Shown here: positions 8,718 to 18,407 of the stretch, in pieces | How positions within the stretch are numbered: the stretch's first letter is position 1 | How the letters are laid out: every line of letters starts with the position of its first letter | Source: Pantoea eucalypti | GTDB taxonomy: Bacteria; Pseudomonadota; Gammaproteobacteria; Enterobacterales; Enterobacteriaceae | Direction of reading: 5' to 3' | DNA length: 64,000 bases | Assembly (NCBI RefSeq): GCF_009646115.1 | Contig: NZ_CP045720.1 | Span: 3,971,996 to 4,035,995 of the forward strand | Translations under genes and position numbers: made by a program | Notes under the pieces: model-generated | The model's input: the letters and a program-made list of their open reading frames with translations, nothing else | What the model was told of the DNA's origin: nothing | Database searches by the model: none

Positions 8718-11700
8718 TACTTCTCTCCAAACAGATAACGGACATAGAGCTGCGCGCTGCTTTCGTTGTAGTCACCAAAGGTGTCATAGCCCAGCTGGCC
8801 GCCAATCGTCACATCTTTGTTGAGTTTGTAGTCCGCCCCGGCGTGCAGGTTGTAGCCGATGCCGTTTTTGCTGCCACCAGAATAGTAAGCGTCTTTTACA
8901 CTGCCTCTTGCGGCAAGGGCTTCCAGCTCAGATTGCAGGCTGGCATTTGCAGGGAAGTACGCGCTCTTATCCTGACTGTAGGTCTGATAACCAGCCGCAC
9001 CGCCAATATTCACGTTGAGATCGTCAAATTTACGTGAGAACTCTATCGGGAATGAGACCGACGCGTAGTTCTGCGGGCTGAAGTAGCCGCCCTGACCGTA
9101 ACTGAAGTAGCTGAGGTTTTTCGAGAAATCCATCCACGACAGGCTCATGCCTACTTTCAGCTCGCGATCGTCACTGTGGAACGGACGGACATAAGCGCCA
9201 GCGGTTGCCTGCAGATTGTTATTGCTGGCGACATTCTCGCCAAGGTAGCTGTACGCGCCCGCGCCAGCATAGAAGCCTGCATCGCCATTGTCATAGCTTA
9301 ACAGGGCGTTCGCGCCGTTCTTCGTGACGCGTCCCCAGCGTTTGCCGCTGGTTTTATCTTCTGCGCCGACGTAGGAGAGCAGGCTATCAGTAATCGCACG
9401 ACGCTCACCGGTGAGGATCAGCGTCAGGAAGTCAGTGAGTTTCGGTGACCACTGCACGCCACCGACCAGTGTACTGAGATCCTGGCCCAGTGGCGTGCTG
9501 CCAATGTCCACTTTATAACTGTCGCCCTTCAGTGCCAGATTCAGCTCCACGCCAGAGGCGGTTTGCGAATCGGTAACGCCGTTCGGCAGATCATTCACCG
9601 TCGCACCGCCTGCGGCGACAACCCGGCCCTGACTCAGTGCATTGGTGCCGAAACGACGCCAGGCATCGGCTGCGCCACTGCCCGCCGTGAGTGAGACCGG
9701 CGTGGCGGTAAAGTCGAGACGCGCCGTTTCAAACGGCACGGTTGAGAAGGTCAGCGGCGCTTTGGCTTCTGTCAGCTTACTGAGGCCTGACTCGCCATCA
9801 CGCCCCCGCACCTGCACCATGCCCTGACTCCAGGTGCCGGTTTTCTCCTGAAGCGAATCCATCATGGTATCGACGTCGTGCAGAACCTGTGACTGATGAG
9901 AGACGGTTTCGCTGCCCGCGGCCAGATCGCCCTGCGCTGTGACGCCCGTTGCAATGCCCACAGGTGCCGCCTGCCAGGGCAGCACAGTGCCGTAGCTGGA
10001 CGGCGAACGTCCCACTGGTGAGGTATTACGGTTGATAAACGGATTATCCGCCAGCGCCAGGCCGCCCACGCTCGGCACGCTGCCAGGCTGTGCACCCTGC
10101 AGGCCAATCAGCTGCCCGCGTGCTGAACGCAGATATGCCATCGCCTGCGAATGGTCGCCATTGGCTTCCGCGACTCGCGCCAGCAGCAGCAGTCGATCCG
10201 GCGTCTGCGTGGTGGTGTTGAGGCCGCGACTCAGCTCGTTAGCGCGTTGCAGATTGTTCTGCGCCAGCGCGACGTTGATGGCCCCGACGCGCGCATCCTG
10301 CGTCGGTGTATCCTGGGTCATCAGGTAGTCATAGACCACACCCGCATCCCGGTTCATCTTGCCGTCCTGGTAAAGACGGGCCATCGCAAACATCAGATCA
10401 CGGTTCTGCGGATCCTGCTGTAGTGCGCCAATCAGCTTGTCATACGCCACCGCGTACTGGCGCTGCTGCCGCAGGCGATCCACTTCGTTAATGAGATAGC
10501 CGTTGCGAATACCCGCCAGCTGCGTCGGCGTACTGCGCGCCTGCAGTTCCGGGTTACTGAGGAAGCGCTGCGCCTCACTGCCGAGACCCGCCTGATTCAG
10601 CACTGCCATCTGTGCAGCATAATCGCCAGCATTGCCCTGCACGCCGCGCTGCAGGTTAGCCTGCACCACTGAAACGGCGCTGGTGAAATCGCCCGCCTGC
10701 GCCAGCTTCTGCGCCAGGTTTCCGGCATCAACCGGATTGGTCGGTGGCGTGACCGCGAGCGCTTTAAGGGTATTGGCAGCCGCTGCCGTCGCGCCCTGTG
10801 CCAGGTATTGATCGGCCGTGCTCATCTGCAGATTAAAATTCACCCGCTGCGCCAGTTCACGCATCGCCGCCGTTTTAGCATTAGCGGGAATGCGCGCCAG
10901 CAAGGCGCTGGCCTGCTGCCAGCCGCCGCTTTCGCTGGCATTGAGCGCACCAGCATACAGCTCGCTGGTGCTGGCCCCGTTGCGCATCACCGGTTGCATT
11001 ACGTTGGCCGCCAGCAGCGTATCGCCCTGCTGACGATAAAGCCGCGCTAAATCGAGCCGCAGCCAGCCATCCGAGGGATAGCGCTGAACGCCCTGCTGCA
11101 ACGTCGTGATGGCCGCGGCGTTGTTGCCAGCGGCAAGCTGACGCTTCGCCTGCTGACGCAACGCATCGGCTTCATTGGCCCGTGGCGTAACGCTCTGACG
11201 CACGCTGTCCGGCAGCGCGCCCAGCAGCGTACTGGCTTCGGCATTCCGATTCTGCTGACGCAGAACGTAGAAAAGCCCTTCTTTGGCGCTGCGGTTATTC
11301 GTATCGCTTTGCAGAATGCTGCGGTAAATTTGCTCTGCCTGCTGCGGTTGATTGGTGCGGCGCAGCACGTCGGCGCGAAACAACCTGGCGGCCAGCCCTT
11401 TCTCACCGTCAGCCTGCACCAGCGGTTCACTCAGGGTCAGCGCCTGCGCAGTGTCCCCGCTTTTCAGCGCCTGCTGGGCGCTGGCCAGTTGTGCATAAAA
11501 ACGCGCATCGTCCGCCTGCTGCTGACGTGAAGCACCCTGATCGCCGCCGAGCTGTGCAGCGCGCTGCAGATAATCTGCCGCTTCCTGATAATGTCCGGCA
11601 CGCTGGGCCACATAGCCCATACCCGCTAACGCATCAGCATCCTGCGGGTTGGCGCCCAGCACTTTTTCAAAACTGGCCTGCGCTCCGCCAACGTCACCGC

Positions 11701-12532
11701 TGTTCAGCGCGCTGAATCCAGCCCCTTTTTCTGCGCCACCGACATTTTTACGGTAGTAGTCTATTACCGCTGAGTCCTGCGGGTGACGCTGCTGCCAGGT
11801 CTGATAGAGTGCCGCATCTGACGGCTGAGGGCCAAGCCATAGCAGTGCCTGACGCAGTGAGCGATCGGCATCCTGATTACCACTCGCCAGCGCGCTCAGC
11901 ATCTCAATGCCTTCGCGACGGGTCTGTTCCTGATAAGTCAGCGCCTTACCCAGCGCCAGCTTCGCCCCCGTATCCTGCGGGTGCTGAGCCGCAAACTGGC
12001 GCAGCGCCTCAACCGCCTGCGGCAGCAGCGTCCGGTCACCCGCCATAGTGAGATAATATTCTGCCGCGACGCTGGGTGGTGGCTCATTGCCGGTAAAGGT
12101 ATTGCGCCAGGTCTGTAACGCCGCCGGAATATTGCCGCTGCGCGCTTGCTGACGCGCCAACGAAAGCTGCGCCTGTGGAATGGTCTGCAGCTGGCGTGCA
12201 CTGTCCAGTTCGCCGAGGTGCGGATCGTTGGGAGAGACCTGACTAAGCCGGGCGCGATACTGCGCCGCGGCGGCATTATCGCCGCCCTGCTGTGAATAAA
12301 GTGCCAGCAGATAAAGTGCCTGGGTATTGCCGGGTTCAACCATCAGCACCTTTTGCAGCGAGGCTTTCGCCAGATCATCATGCGCTTTCTGATGCCAGTA
12401 AGAGGCCTGATCGAACAGCGCCTGCAGCGCCGGATTGGTGCTTTCCGCCGCCAGAAGCGGAGGTGACAGAGCCAGCGCGCTGCCCAGCAGCAACGCCTTA
12501 CGAATACCGGCACTCAACAGATTATTTTTCAT
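8717..12532 (-). CDS. bcsC: cellulose secretion outer-membrane protein BcsC
   Basis: Exports the glucan chain through the periplasm and outer membrane. The 1271-residue protein has a signal peptide (MKNNLLSAGIRKALLLGSALAL, processed about residue 29), a very long tetratricopeptide-repeat superhelix with many A-x-Y and NPQDADALAGMG-like repeats over about residues 30-850, and a C-terminal 16-strand beta-barrel (about 900-1271) that ends in aromatic LYVRYLFGEK, typical of outer-membrane barrels. It lies 8 bp after bcsB. Some enteric BcsC proteins are shorter; the length fits long family members. Confidence 0.95.
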   Translation of the reverse strand: MKNNLLSAGIRKALLLGSALALSPPLLAAESTNPALQALFDQASYWHQKAHDDLAKASLQKVLMVEPGNTQALYLLALYSQQGGDNAAAAQYRARLSQVSPNDPHLGELDSARQLQTIPQAQLSLARQQARSGNIPAALQTWRNTFTGNEPPPSVAAEYYLTMAGDRTLLPQAVEALRQFAAQHPQDTGAKLALGKALTYQEQTRREGIEMLSALASGNQDADRSLRQALLWLGPQPSDAALYQTWQQRHPQDSAVIDYYRKNVGGAEKGAGFSALNSGDVGGAQASFEKVLGANPQDADALAGMGYVAQRAGHYQEAADYLQRAAQLGGDQGASRQQQADDARFYAQLASAQQALKSGDTAQALTLSEPLVQADGEKGLAARLFRADVLRRTNQPQQAEQIYRSILQSDTNNRSAKEGLFYVLRQQNRNAEASTLLGALPDSVRQSVTPRANEADALRQQAKRQLAAGNNAAAITTLQQGVQRYPSDGWLRLDLARLYRQQGDTLLAANVMQPVMRNGASTSELYAGALNASESGGWQQASALLARIPANAKTAAMRELAQRVNFNLQMSTADQYLAQGATAAAANTLKALAVTPPTNPVDAGNLAQKLAQAGDFTSAVSVVQANLQRGVQGNAGDYAAQMAVLNQAGLGSEAQRFLSNPELQARSTPTQLAGIRNGYLINEVDRLRQQRQYAVAYDKLIGALQQDPQNRDLMFAMARLYQDGKMNRDAGVVYDYLMTQDTPTQDARVGAINVALAQNNLQRANELSRGLNTTTQTPDRLLLLARVAEANGDHSQAMAYLRSARGQLIGLQGAQPGSVPSVGGLALADNPFINRNTSPVGRSPSSYGTVLPWQAAPVGIATGVTAQGDLAAGSETVSHQSQVLHDVDTMMDSLQEKTGTWSQGMVQVRGRDGESGLSKLTEAKAPLTFSTVPFETARLDFTATPVSLTAGSGAADAWRRFGTNALSQGRVVAAGGATVNDLPNGVTDSQTASGVELNLALKGDSYKVDIGSTPLGQDLSTLVGGVQWSPKLTDFLTLILTGERRAITDSLLSYVGAEDKTSGKRWGRVTKNGANALLSYDNGDAGFYAGAGAYSYLGENVASNNNLQATAGAYVRPFHSDDRELKVGMSLSWMDFSKNLSYFSYGQGGYFSPQNYASVSFPIEFSRKFDDLNVNIGGAAGYQTYSQDKSAYFPANASLQSELEALAARGSVKDAYYSGGSKNGIGYNLHAGADYKLNKDVTIGGQLGYDTFGDYNESSAQLYVRYLFGEK

Positions 12533-12540
12533 TATTATCC

Positions 12541-15447
12541 TTACTTCCTGCCGGAATCACGATCTTGCTTTGGGTTCAGACGCCGCCACGCATGACGCTT
12601 CAGCATCACCCAGGCCGCACTGCCCACCAGCGCAGAGAGCAGCATCGCCGTCAGCGCCAGCAGCACCGAATGCTGGTTGGCATACCACACCACCATCATG
12701 TACCAGGGCATTTCGCCGCTGGGGAATTGCGCCCCGACGCGGAAACTGCGAATACCGTTTTCATCGGTAATAATCGCGGTATCGCCCCGAATTCCGGCGT
12801 TAATCTGCGCCGAACTCAAATCGTTATGCAGTCGCAGCAGCTGATCGTCGCTGGTTGCCACCGTCATCACCACCAGCCGATCGCGATTCCACGGCGATCG
12901 GTAGCTGAGGAAGCCTCGCCACGCCTCGTTGGAGGAGAAATAACGGTCGGCATCCAGCTGCTGGAGACTCCAGTCGCCCGTCAGCCAGCCGCGTAATTTT
13001 TCCAGCGTATCGGGCTCTTTCACACCAAAAGTGCTGCTCGTGGCGTCATACGGTGATGCTGCCAGCATCGCCTGATTAAAGGCGCTGTTGCCGGTCGTAC
13101 TGACCGCCAGCAGATCGCTCTGTTGTAAGCGCGCCATGTTGGTGCCGCCGTTGGGCAGACCAAACAGCACCTGATTCTGCGTCAGTGCCACCCCCGTAGC
13201 GTTACCGGCACGCGCCGCCAGATCCAGCAACGTCGATAGCTCGGCATTGCTGGGCGTTTCCGGCAGCAGGAGCGTGCTCTGGCCGAAATCGGCCAGACGC
13301 GAGAACGGGAACGAGGCACCCACAAAGTAAGAGAGGTTTGGCAGCATGCTGAAGTGACGGGTATGGCTCAGATCGATCCATGAGTCCTCTTCAATCCGGC
13401 TCTTAATGTTGTTGTTCAGGAGTACACCGCAGGGCGCATCGGCTCGCGGTTTAATATTGAAGTAGAGTGCAAGCTGGTTGTCGCCATAAATCAGATAGGG
13501 TTCGAGATTCAGCTGATACTGCTCCTGACGCGCGTCACCGCCTAAACGATGCCAGACGTTTTCCAGCAGCCCGACTTTATTCACCGTCAGGTTGCGCAGG
13601 AACGTACCGTTAAGCATGACGTTGAGAAACGAGTTGTCCTCATCAATCCAGCTTTCCGACGGGAAGCGATAGTGCAGGTTGACCGGCACCGTTTTTCCAT
13701 CCCACAGGAACAGGTCAGGTGCAGCGCGGAAGTTAACGCGTAGCGCATCATGCCAGATGCCACTGCTGGTCAGACTCTGATCCTTACGCAGCAGTTCGCT
13801 CAGACGTACCGGTCGGTCGGTGTTAATCCAGCGTGGTGCATCGTAAGGTTTGCGGTTGCCAATGGTCTGTACAGGAACCTGCAGCTGGCTCTCATCGGTC
13901 GCGAATGGCTGCGTCGTCAGCCGGTTCGCTGCCTGACGCAACTGCTCTTCATTGTTGCCACTCACCAGCAGCAATTTGTAAACCGGGTTGTTGGGATTAT
14001 CCACCACCTGCAACATCGGGCCATTACTGGCCGGGAACGTCAGGGTACCGATCCGATCGCCAGGATGACCAAACAGGATACCGTTGTTTTCCGGCTGTTC
14101 GCCGCGTACTACCGGGAAGCGGATGCCACGATAATCACTCTGAATACCGAGCCAGGAAGCGACCAGTGCCGCCGCGCTGACCGCATCGGGTGAGAGGTTA
14201 CTGGCAAAGCCCATCGTGATAGTGGACGCCGTCATCCGCTGAGGATCCAGGAAGGGACGCGGAAAATTGCGCAGACTGGTACCGATATTAAGCTGCTGCC
14301 CCTCAAGGTGCAGCGAGGTCTTCGGCAGAATGGTGACCTGGTACTGCTGCGCGCTCTCTTTCTCACACAGCAATTTGTCCGCATCGTTAATTTTAAAACT
14401 CAGGTTGTTGCTCGACACCACCATCGCCGCGGGAACATCCAGCTCATAGTCACTGACGTCGCTGTCAGTGGCTCCCAGCGGCAGTGTGCCGAGTGGCTGA
14501 CCATTCAGCATCAACTGCAGCGACGTATTGCGTGCGGCCAGGGCGGCAGAGACGCGCAGCGTCAGATTCAGTCGTGCATTGGTAATGACTTCATCGCTGG
14601 GCAGGGTAAAGGTGATGCCCGACTGTAACTGGCCGCCGGTCAACGTAATGCCACGTGACTGGCCCATCTGAGCCACTGAGATCGTGCTGCTGATGGGCTG
14701 ATTGATGGCTGCGGTAATCGGCAGCTGCGGTTCTGCAACCGGCATCGTCGCCTGGCCTGGCGCGTAGGGCAGCGCACTGGCAGCCGCTTCCAGCGCCGGA
14801 TCGGCGTTGCTCAGTCCCTGTGGCAGTGGCACCGCGGACAGCGCGCTGCTGTCCTGGGTCACGGCACCGGTGCTCGTCACGGGTGCGGCGACCGGCGCAG
14901 AAGCCTCAGCGGTCGCTGACGCCTGAGATGCTGATGTTGTATCACCAGCGGGTGCATAGGATGGGGTCGTGGCTGCTGGTGTCGCATCCGGTGCGGCACT
15001 CTGTGGCGCAGAAGCCGAAGCCGATTCTGTAGCCTGGGTAGCCGGGGCCGCTGATGGCACTGACTGCGTGGCAGACTCGCCACCGCTGACCGGGGCCGTC
15101 ACCTGGGCTGAACCGGCTGTCGGCGTGGCACTATTATTCATCGGTGCCGCAGGCGCGGCATCACTGACCGGCGCCTGATTTGTCGCTGGCGCACTGCCCG
15201 CTGCATTAGCTGGCTGCGAAGCAGAAACGGCATCAGGCGGTGTCGGCGCTGAACTGTTTACCGGCGCACTGGCTGCTGCATCGGCTGGCTGCATAGCAGA
15301 AACGGCACCATACGGCGTCGGCGCAGGACTGTTTAACGGGGCACTGCTGCTGTTATCAACAACTGCCGGCGTTTCCGCGCCAGCGGGCGTCAGCCATAAC
15401 GCTGCGGTCAGTGAACTGGCCAGCAAAGTTTGCGTCAGGATCTTCAT
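12541..15447 (-). CDS. bcsB: cellulose synthase regulatory subunit BcsB with long Ala/Pro/Ser-rich extension
   Basis: Periplasmic partner of BcsA, anchored by a C-terminal helix, that guides the nascent glucan. The protein has 968 residues against roughly 750-800 for many homologues. The excess is a low-complexity stretch of about 200 residues after the signal peptide (MKILTQTLLASSLTAALWL), rich in Ala, Pro, Ser and Thr, with imperfect repeats such as SSAPLNSPAPTPYGAVSAMQ and NSSAPTPPDAVSASQ. From about residue 245 the usual BcsB fold begins (ISVAQMGQSRGITLTGG), and a membrane helix sits near 935-955. It overlaps bcsA by 4 nt. The extension may be a flexible or peptidoglycan-spanning linker; this is inference. 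Confidence 0.93.
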   Translation of the reverse strand: MKILTQTLLASSLTAALWLTPAGAETPAVVDNSSSAPLNSPAPTPYGAVSAMQPADAAASAPVNSSAPTPPDAVSASQPANAAGSAPATNQAPVSDAAPAAPMNNSATPTAGSAQVTAPVSGGESATQSVPSAAPATQATESASASAPQSAAPDATPAATTPSYAPAGDTTSASQASATAEASAPVAAPVTSTGAVTQDSSALSAVPLPQGLSNADPALEAAASALPYAPGQATMPVAEPQLPITAAINQPISSTISVAQMGQSRGITLTGGQLQSGITFTLPSDEVITNARLNLTLRVSAALAARNTSLQLMLNGQPLGTLPLGATDSDVSDYELDVPAAMVVSSNNLSFKINDADKLLCEKESAQQYQVTILPKTSLHLEGQQLNIGTSLRNFPRPFLDPQRMTASTITMGFASNLSPDAVSAAALVASWLGIQSDYRGIRFPVVRGEQPENNGILFGHPGDRIGTLTFPASNGPMLQVVDNPNNPVYKLLLVSGNNEEQLRQAANRLTTQPFATDESQLQVPVQTIGNRKPYDAPRWINTDRPVRLSELLRKDQSLTSSGIWHDALRVNFRAAPDLFLWDGKTVPVNLHYRFPSESWIDEDNSFLNVMLNGTFLRNLTVNKVGLLENVWHRLGGDARQEQYQLNLEPYLIYGDNQLALYFNIKPRADAPCGVLLNNNIKSRIEEDSWIDLSHTRHFSMLPNLSYFVGASFPFSRLADFGQSTLLLPETPSNAELSTLLDLAARAGNATGVALTQNQVLFGLPNGGTNMARLQQSDLLAVSTTGNSAFNQAMLAASPYDATSSTFGVKEPDTLEKLRGWLTGDWSLQQLDADRYFSSNEAWRGFLSYRSPWNRDRLVVMTVATSDDQLLRLHNDLSSAQINAGIRGDTAIITDENGIRSFRVGAQFPSGEMPWYMMVVWYANQHSVLLALTAMLLSALVGSAAWVMLKRHAWRRLNPKQDRDSGRK

Positions 15448-17555
15448 GCCACGCCATCCTCTTTCGCCGCGGCAGCCACCGGATCGACATTTTTACGTTT
15501 ATCGTGGCGGCCCTTCCAGGTCAGCCAGAACAGCTCAAATACGGTACGGATAATGGTGCCCAGCGAAATCAGTGGGTTGTCCTGCTTATACTCCGGCTGA
15601 ATCCAGGCATCCGCACGCGCCAGTACCACACGGACCAGTTCGCGGCGACGCGCCAGCGGCATCGCCTCAAAGCGCAGACGAATGCTCTCCTCATCACCGG
15701 AAATCTTACTGACCGGAATGGTGATCGCGCCGGATTTCAGCATCAGATCAATCTCTTCAATCTCATCCGTTTCATGGCGTCCATCTGGCGCGTCGAGTTG
15801 CGCACCGCCCATCGAAAGGTTGCTGGTCTGGGTGCGTGAGGAAATGCCGCTGGCGTAGTGAATAATCGCCGGGATTTGCACATCTACGCGGATAGTTTTA
15901 CGCACCTGTTTGGTTTCGCGCGCCACGGCAATCGCCGCCATCAGAATGATCAGGCTGAAAATTGCCCAGCCGACGTTGAGTGCGATGACATAAGGATCGA
16001 CGCCAAAGTAGTCATGCATCACGGCACGCACTACACCCGCCACAATTCCGATGCCCAGCAGCAGCGCCACAATCACGTGCGGACGCACGATATGGAAATC
16101 GAAGAACCCCTGATCCAGCACGCCGCCTTTATCGGTGACGTTAAACTTCCCATGTTTTGGCGACAGCAGGGTCAGGAGGGTCGGGATCACCAGATGGAAG
16201 CACATCACCGTTTCATAAATCTCACCCCAGAAGGTGTAACGGAAACGGCCATTCATGCGGGAGTTAACATAGAGCGACATGACCAGGTGCGGCAGCACGT
16301 AGGCGAAGATCAGCGACGCCGAGGAATGAATAATATTCAGGTTAAACAGCAGGTAGGCCAGCGGCGCAGTCAGGAAGGCAACGCGTGGCAGACCAAACTG
16401 GAAGTGCAGCATGGCATTAAGGTAGCAAAGACGCTGCTGCCATTTCAGGCCACGACCAAACAGCGGGTTATCAACGCGGAAAATCTGCGTCATGCCGCGC
16501 GCCCAGCGGGTACGCTGAATGATATGCAGGCCCAGACGCTCGGTTGCCAGACCGGCAGCCAGCGGAATGGCCAGAAAGGCGGAGCCCCAGCCCAGCCGCT
16601 GCATTTTCAGGGCGGTATGCGCATCTTCGGTGACAGTTTCAACAGCAAAGCCGCCAATCTCTTCCAGCGCTGAACGACGGATCACCGCACAGGAGCCACA
16701 GAAGAAGGTGGCATTCCAGTTGTCGTTGCCCTGCTGAACCGGGCCATAAAAGAGTGAGCCTTCGTTTGGAATGCTGCGCGCGGCGCGCAGGTTACGCTCA
16801 AAGGGATCGGGAGAATAGAAATAGTGTGGTGTCTGCAGCAGCGCCAGCTTCGAATCTTTCAGGAACGGCCCCACCGTTGCCTGCAGAAAGGTACGGGTCG
16901 CCACGTGGTCGCAGTCAAAGATGCAAATCAGCTCACCTTTGGTGATCTTCATCGCATGGTTGAGGTTACCCGCTTTAGCATGTTTGTTGTCGTCTCGGGT
17001 GATGTACCCTACCCCGACATCTGCCGCAAAACGGGCAAATTCGCTGCGCTTACCATCATCCAGCAGATAAACTTTAAGTTTGTCACGCGGGTAGTCGATA
17101 CATTGCGCGGCCAGTACAGTGTCGCGCACCACATCCAGACTTTCATTATAGGAAGGCACATAAATATCAACCGTCGGCCACAGACTGGTATCGTCTGGCA
17201 AAGGTTCAATCGTGCGTTTTAAGGGCCACGTGGTTTGCAGGAAGCCGAGAATTAAGATCAGCCAGACGTAAAGCTCCGCCAGATATAAGCCAATCCCTAA
17301 AATAGCCTCAACTTCGGAATTAAAGTGCAGCGTCTCAGTAGTGCGCCACCAGATATAGCGGCTGGACATCAAGGCAGAGAGAATCACCATCACCACAGTT
17401 ATTTTGCGGCTCTTGCTGAAACCCAATAAAAACATCATGCCAATGCTGATCAGACCAAAAATATACTGTTTCTGGCTGTCCATTGGCGTAATGATGATCA
17501 CCGCGGCAACGGGTGCAAGCACCAGCAGCAGCAGGTAAAACCCGATTTTACTCAT
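15444..17555 (-). CDS. bcsA: cellulose synthase catalytic subunit BcsA (type I-like operon copy)
   Basis: Second catalytic subunit in the window, 703 residues. Membrane helices lie at about 5-110; glycosyltransferase motifs are DDG (166-168), DCD (214-216), TED (309-311) and QRTRW (347-351), followed by further helices and a C-terminal PilZ domain with RKTIR (RxxxR) and NLSMGG, which form the c-di-GMP site. It lacks the N-terminal extension of about 140 residues of the 866-residue copy, and the proteins differ throughout, so this is not a recent duplicate. It follows bcsQ by 48 bp and overlaps bcsB by 4 nt. Confidence 0.96.
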   Translation of the reverse strand: MSKIGFYLLLLVLAPVAAVIIITPMDSQKQYIFGLISIGMMFLLGFSKSRKITVVMVILSALMSSRYIWWRTTETLHFNSEVEAILGIGLYLAELYVWLILILGFLQTTWPLKRTIEPLPDDTSLWPTVDIYVPSYNESLDVVRDTVLAAQCIDYPRDKLKVYLLDDGKRSEFARFAADVGVGYITRDDNKHAKAGNLNHAMKITKGELICIFDCDHVATRTFLQATVGPFLKDSKLALLQTPHYFYSPDPFERNLRAARSIPNEGSLFYGPVQQGNDNWNATFFCGSCAVIRRSALEEIGGFAVETVTEDAHTALKMQRLGWGSAFLAIPLAAGLATERLGLHIIQRTRWARGMTQIFRVDNPLFGRGLKWQQRLCYLNAMLHFQFGLPRVAFLTAPLAYLLFNLNIIHSSASLIFAYVLPHLVMSLYVNSRMNGRFRYTFWGEIYETVMCFHLVIPTLLTLLSPKHGKFNVTDKGGVLDQGFFDFHIVRPHVIVALLLGIGIVAGVVRAVMHDYFGVDPYVIALNVGWAIFSLIILMAAIAVARETKQVRKTIRVDVQIPAIIHYASGISSRTQTSNLSMGGAQLDAPDGRHETDEIEEIDLMLKSGAITIPVSKISGDEESIRLRFEAMPLARRRELVRVVLARADAWIQPEYKQDNPLISLGTIIRTVFELFWLTWKGRHDKRKNVDPVAAAAKEDGVA

Positions 17556-17603
17556 GATTCACCCTGAGAAGAGCTGTGTTAGATAGTCGCCTGCAGAAGT
17601 CGG

Positions 17604-18407
17604 CTAATAGTGGTTTGTGCGGATGGGAGCCTGAACTTCGCCATTACCCACGGTGATATTCAGAATGCTGCTGACACGCTTCGCGATCAGTTCAATATCA
17701 AATGCCGCTGCCGAAGCCGGGCTGAAATCATAAACAGACTGCTGGGAAGCATTGGCTTCACCCACGCTTTCATCACGGTGAACCACGCCCAGTAAGTTAT
17801 CGCCCAGACGCTGCTGCATAAATGCGGTGACATCGCGATTAATATTCCGGCGGTTGTCGCACTGGTTCAGGATAAAATAGTGACCCTGCTTATTATTGAG
17901 CGGTTTACCGGTCATCCGGTTCTCTTCAATCTGCGGTAATAACGACACTGACGCGGTATCCGCTAACATCACCACTAAATGCATATCGGCCAGCGCCGTC
18001 ATTGCTTTAAGGGCAGGACCGGGACCAGGCGGAAAATCAGCCACAATTACCAGGCCGGGATAATTGAGCACCGTATCCAGACCGCGTTTAATAAAGTGGG
18101 GATCTTTCATCAGGTTCTCTTCGAACCGTTCACGTTGGGGCTCGGTGACGTCGCCATAAGGCAGGACAAAAATATTGCCGCCGGTGGTGAGAATTGACTG
18201 GCTCCAGTCCGCCTGCTCTTCTGAGCGCGCTACAAATCCACGACCATCATGAAGCGGCACGCCAAAGTGCAGACGCAATGCATTCTGCACATCAAAATCA
18301 ATCGCCAGAACTTTGCTACCGGAACGTGCCAGACTCCAGGCCAGATTCGCCGCCAGCGTCGTTTTTCCCACGCCTCCCTTCGGCGAGCACACACAAACTA
18401 ACGGCAT
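17604..18407 (-). CDS. bcsQ: cellulose biosynthesis ParA/MinD-like ATPase BcsQ (type I-like copy)
   Basis: A 267-residue MinD/ParA-type ATPase with a canonical deviant Walker A, PKGGVGKTT (residues 9-17), and a conserved VIADFPPGPG segment. It differs strongly from the other BcsQ (2629-3360), which lacks the Walker Lys. Its start overlaps the end of bcsO by 10 nt and it precedes bcsA, the usual order in type I operons, where BcsQ is thought to localise the synthase. The symbol is by family and position; some annotations use yhjQ. Confidence 0.92.
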   Translation of the reverse strand: MPLVCVCSPKGGVGKTTLAANLAWSLARSGSKVLAIDFDVQNALRLHFGVPLHDGRGFVARSEEQADWSQSILTTGGNIFVLPYGDVTEPQRERFEENLMKDPHFIKRGLDTVLNYPGLVIVADFPPGPGPALKAMTALADMHLVVMLADTASVSLLPQIEENRMTGKPLNNKQGHYFILNQCDNRRNINRDVTAFMQQRLGDNLLGVVHRDESVGEANASQQSVYDFSPASAAAFDIELIAKRVSSILNITVGNGEVQAPIRTNHY

